DNA of 64,000 bases from NCBI GenBank assembly GCA_030522415.1, contig CM060104.1, positions 20,089,325 through 20,153,324 on the forward strand, in the 5' to 3' direction. The DNA is from Channallabes apus. Taxonomy: Eukaryota > Chordata > Actinopteri > Siluriformes > Clariidae. Positions 62,290 to 64,000 of the stretch are shown piece after piece. The translations under genes were made by a program, and so were the position numbers. The notes below the pieces were generated by a model that was given only the letters and a program-made list of their open reading frames with translations, had not been told where the DNA came from and did no database searches. The first letter of the stretch is position 1. Every line of letters begins with the position of its first letter.

Positions 62290-62674
62290 TGTCAGAGATG
62301 AACTAACCTGAGGTGACCAGAAGACGTAGCTTTAGCGGTTAGCCCAATGTAGTGTGGATGGTAAACCCAAACGCGGAGAGAAGCGAGTAGGCAGGATAAC
62401 CACGCGGCTTTAATCTAAGGACTCTCACAAAATCGGAGCAAGGGAAAAACACAAATTTAACCCGCGTCCTATAACTACACACACAATAGCAGAAAGCAGA
62501 TAAACCAAATGGTGAGTACTCACGGTTTGCTGAAACGACAACCGAAACCGACATGGGCCGAACTCAATGACTGAGCGGTAAGCCATCGTTTGTTTACCTC
62601 TTTTATACTTCCTGGTTTGGCGCCCGTCTTACTTCCGTGTCCTAGTGCCAGGCGAAGATTGAGTGTGCATGACA
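62290..62674 (-). repeat. Copy A 5' LTR
   Basis: Same length as the other LTR with seven substitutions. It carries the promoter that would start the element's RNA. Confidence 0.95.
62566..62607 (-). promoter_or_regulatory. LTR core promoter: TATA box and predicted RNA start
   Basis: TATAAAA lies at 62607-62601 on the minus strand, and the predicted start GCTCAGTCATT begins 31 bases downstream at 62576. The spacing is that of a normal TATA promoter, and the start is fixed independently by complementarity to the primer site. Confidence 0.8.
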
Positions 62675-62679
62675 CTGGG

Positions 62680-64000
62680 ACAGTTAGTTACCTGAATAGT
62701 TCAACTATTCTAAAGAAGAATAAGTGGTGACATAGAGAAACTTACAGGACTGTACACCACCTCCATAGTTTATTCTCCTCTCCATCTGGATACACAGTAC
62801 AAAAATGTTTAAAGCTTTCACCTCTAACTTACTCTTATCATTCTAAAAACAACCCACTAAACTAAACTAAACTGAAATGTTAATGAAATTACCTTATGAA
62901 CATTTATGTTAAATGTGAAAAAGAACAGATATTGCTGTCTATACATGTTTTCATGTGAATAAAACAAAACCTGTTTAAAAAACAATTTTCTCTCTACTCT
63001 TGGGTCTGTCTCATCATACTCTGCCATACTTATAAAATATTTTTCCTCATATTCATTTTAAGAATATTAATCTGGTGTGGTGCTTTATCATACAACACAA
63101 GCCAATCGTGAGAAAAAAATGCAAGAGCACAGCAAGGATATCATTTCTGAAAGCCCTGTAAAGTTCAAAATTCCTGATATTAAGTCCCAACCAGCTGTTA
63201 GAGAACATTGTGATTGCTTTTAATTTTTTAACACTTTTCTGATCATTGAAACCATTGCAAATGGTGTAATAATCCAATGATAACTTCCATTTTCCATTCC
63301 AAAATTCCATTATGATTAGGAAGTAGCGCTGTATTGACTTGCCTTGCAATGACTAATGGGCACATTAAGTGAAACAGGAGCTGTTAAAAAAAAGGGAAGG
63401 GGCCAAAACCTGAGGAGTCCTTCAGTCTCTACTGTAGGTACTCAAGTATGAGAGCAGCAGGGATAATGGCTAGCTAGTGATAGATTCGAGTTCCAGTACT
63501 TATAGATTAATTTTTCCTCACGGAGGGATAGACTTTCCATTGTGCATGAATGTTTTAACAAGGTCAGAAAAATGAAGAAAGATCATAATTGGAAATGGCT
63601 TTTATGTGTTTGGCCTTTGGTTATTTAGAAATGAAAAAGTATTAATACACATTGCATAAAAGTATCTCATAAATATCCTCAAATGTTATATGTATCCCTT
63701 TATTTACAGTGTCTCTGCAGGCTAGAGTTGACAATACAACCTGTAAGGTACATGTTAGTGCATTGCAGGGCACTATGCATGTATATACAGACACAACATT
63801 TTTAAAACTTACTGTATAAAACATGAGCTCATACTTAAACCTGTGAAGCCGAGGCTGTGAATTAACTTTTACCTTTTTTTAACTTAAAAACTCAAAGGCC
63901 TTCTTTCCTGCAGAACATTTCAAGCTATTTATTTCTTAGGTTTGTGAATGTGGACTGGAATCTTCAAAACAGACCACAATTTTTAGAATGTTAAAACTAT
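62680..64000. other. Intergenic, nothing recognised
   Basis: AT-rich sequence with only short chance frames; no exon, RNA gene or clear repeat was recognised. Confidence 0.45.

Larger units (their letters stand above)
58115..62674 (-). mobile_element. Young Ty3/gypsy (Tf1/sushi-type) retrotransposon, copy A, 4560 bp
   Basis: Two 385-bp LTRs differ at seven positions (1.8%). CTGGG directly abuts both ends (58110-58114 and 62675-62679), the 5-bp target duplication left by integrase. The order on the minus strand is LTR, self-complementary primer site, gag, -1 frameshift signal, pol (protease, reverse transcriptase, RNase H, integrase), polypurine tract, LTR. Defects: a nonsense codon in gag, an in-frame deletion that removes the protease end and the reverse transcriptase start, and a mostly lost chromodomain. 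No env is present. Confidence 0.95.

Overview
This is a window of a teleost fish nuclear genome, AT-rich with a dense load of DNA transposons and retroelements. The mix of repeats (tRNA-derived V-SINE-like copies, several Tc1-like families, a Ty3/gypsy element of the Tf1/sushi kind) would fit an otophysan such as a catfish, but the species is an inference. Two protein-coding host genes can be reconstructed exon by exon. They lie head to head: c7orf31 on the minus strand (nine exons found, 19102 down to 11339) and pde11a on the plus strand (20 exons, 25437 to 41377), with about 6.3 kb between their first recognised exons. All reconstructed exons have GT-AG borders and compatible phases. pde11a gives an apparently intact 904-residue dual cAMP/cGMP phosphodiesterase with two GAF domains and all catalytic-site residues I could check.

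Layout. 1-6100: no recognisable coding exon; an AT-rich repeat, a full-length SINE with a 13-bp target duplication and a Tc1 remnant. 6130-6700: CpG-rich candidate promoter with a strong minus-strand splice donor, perhaps the first exon of a gene whose body lies beyond position 1. 9.2-10.3 kb: decayed Tc1 element. 11.3-19.1 kb: c7orf31, with a Tc1 element (16078-17699) in one intron. 19.1-25.2 kb: intergenic, with SINE remnants, a tRNA-Gly(GCC)-like sequence abutting a LINE 3' end, and the pde11a promoter. 25.4-42.8 kb: pde11a; its introns hold a nearly intact Tc1 element, a young 5'-truncated SINE, a decayed Tc1 element, a hAT MITE with a perfect 8-bp target duplication and a long ATCT microsatellite. 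43.2-45.3 kb: a 2-kb foldback element whose arms are inverted arrays of a 12-bp palindrome. 49.4-55.6 kb: hAT remnants, then an old, nested and broken gypsy element (copy B). 58.1-62.7 kb: a young gypsy element (copy A) with two 385-bp LTRs and a 5-bp target duplication.

The most interesting signal is in the gypsy elements. In copy A the TATA box, the predicted RNA 5' end, an 11-nt primer-binding site complementary to that 5' end, and the gag start codon inside that site form one compact self-priming arrangement, as known for Tf1 and sushi elements. Where gag meets pol there is a GGGAAAC slippery heptamer in the correct frame, followed after 7 nt by a predicted H-type pseudoknot. This is the same heptamer used by the sushi-derived mammalian gene PEG10. 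In copy B the equivalent 9-bp stem has become a 50-bp inverted repeat placed 6 nt after a GGGAAAT heptamer, apparently by snap-back copying. Both copies carry inactivating lesions.
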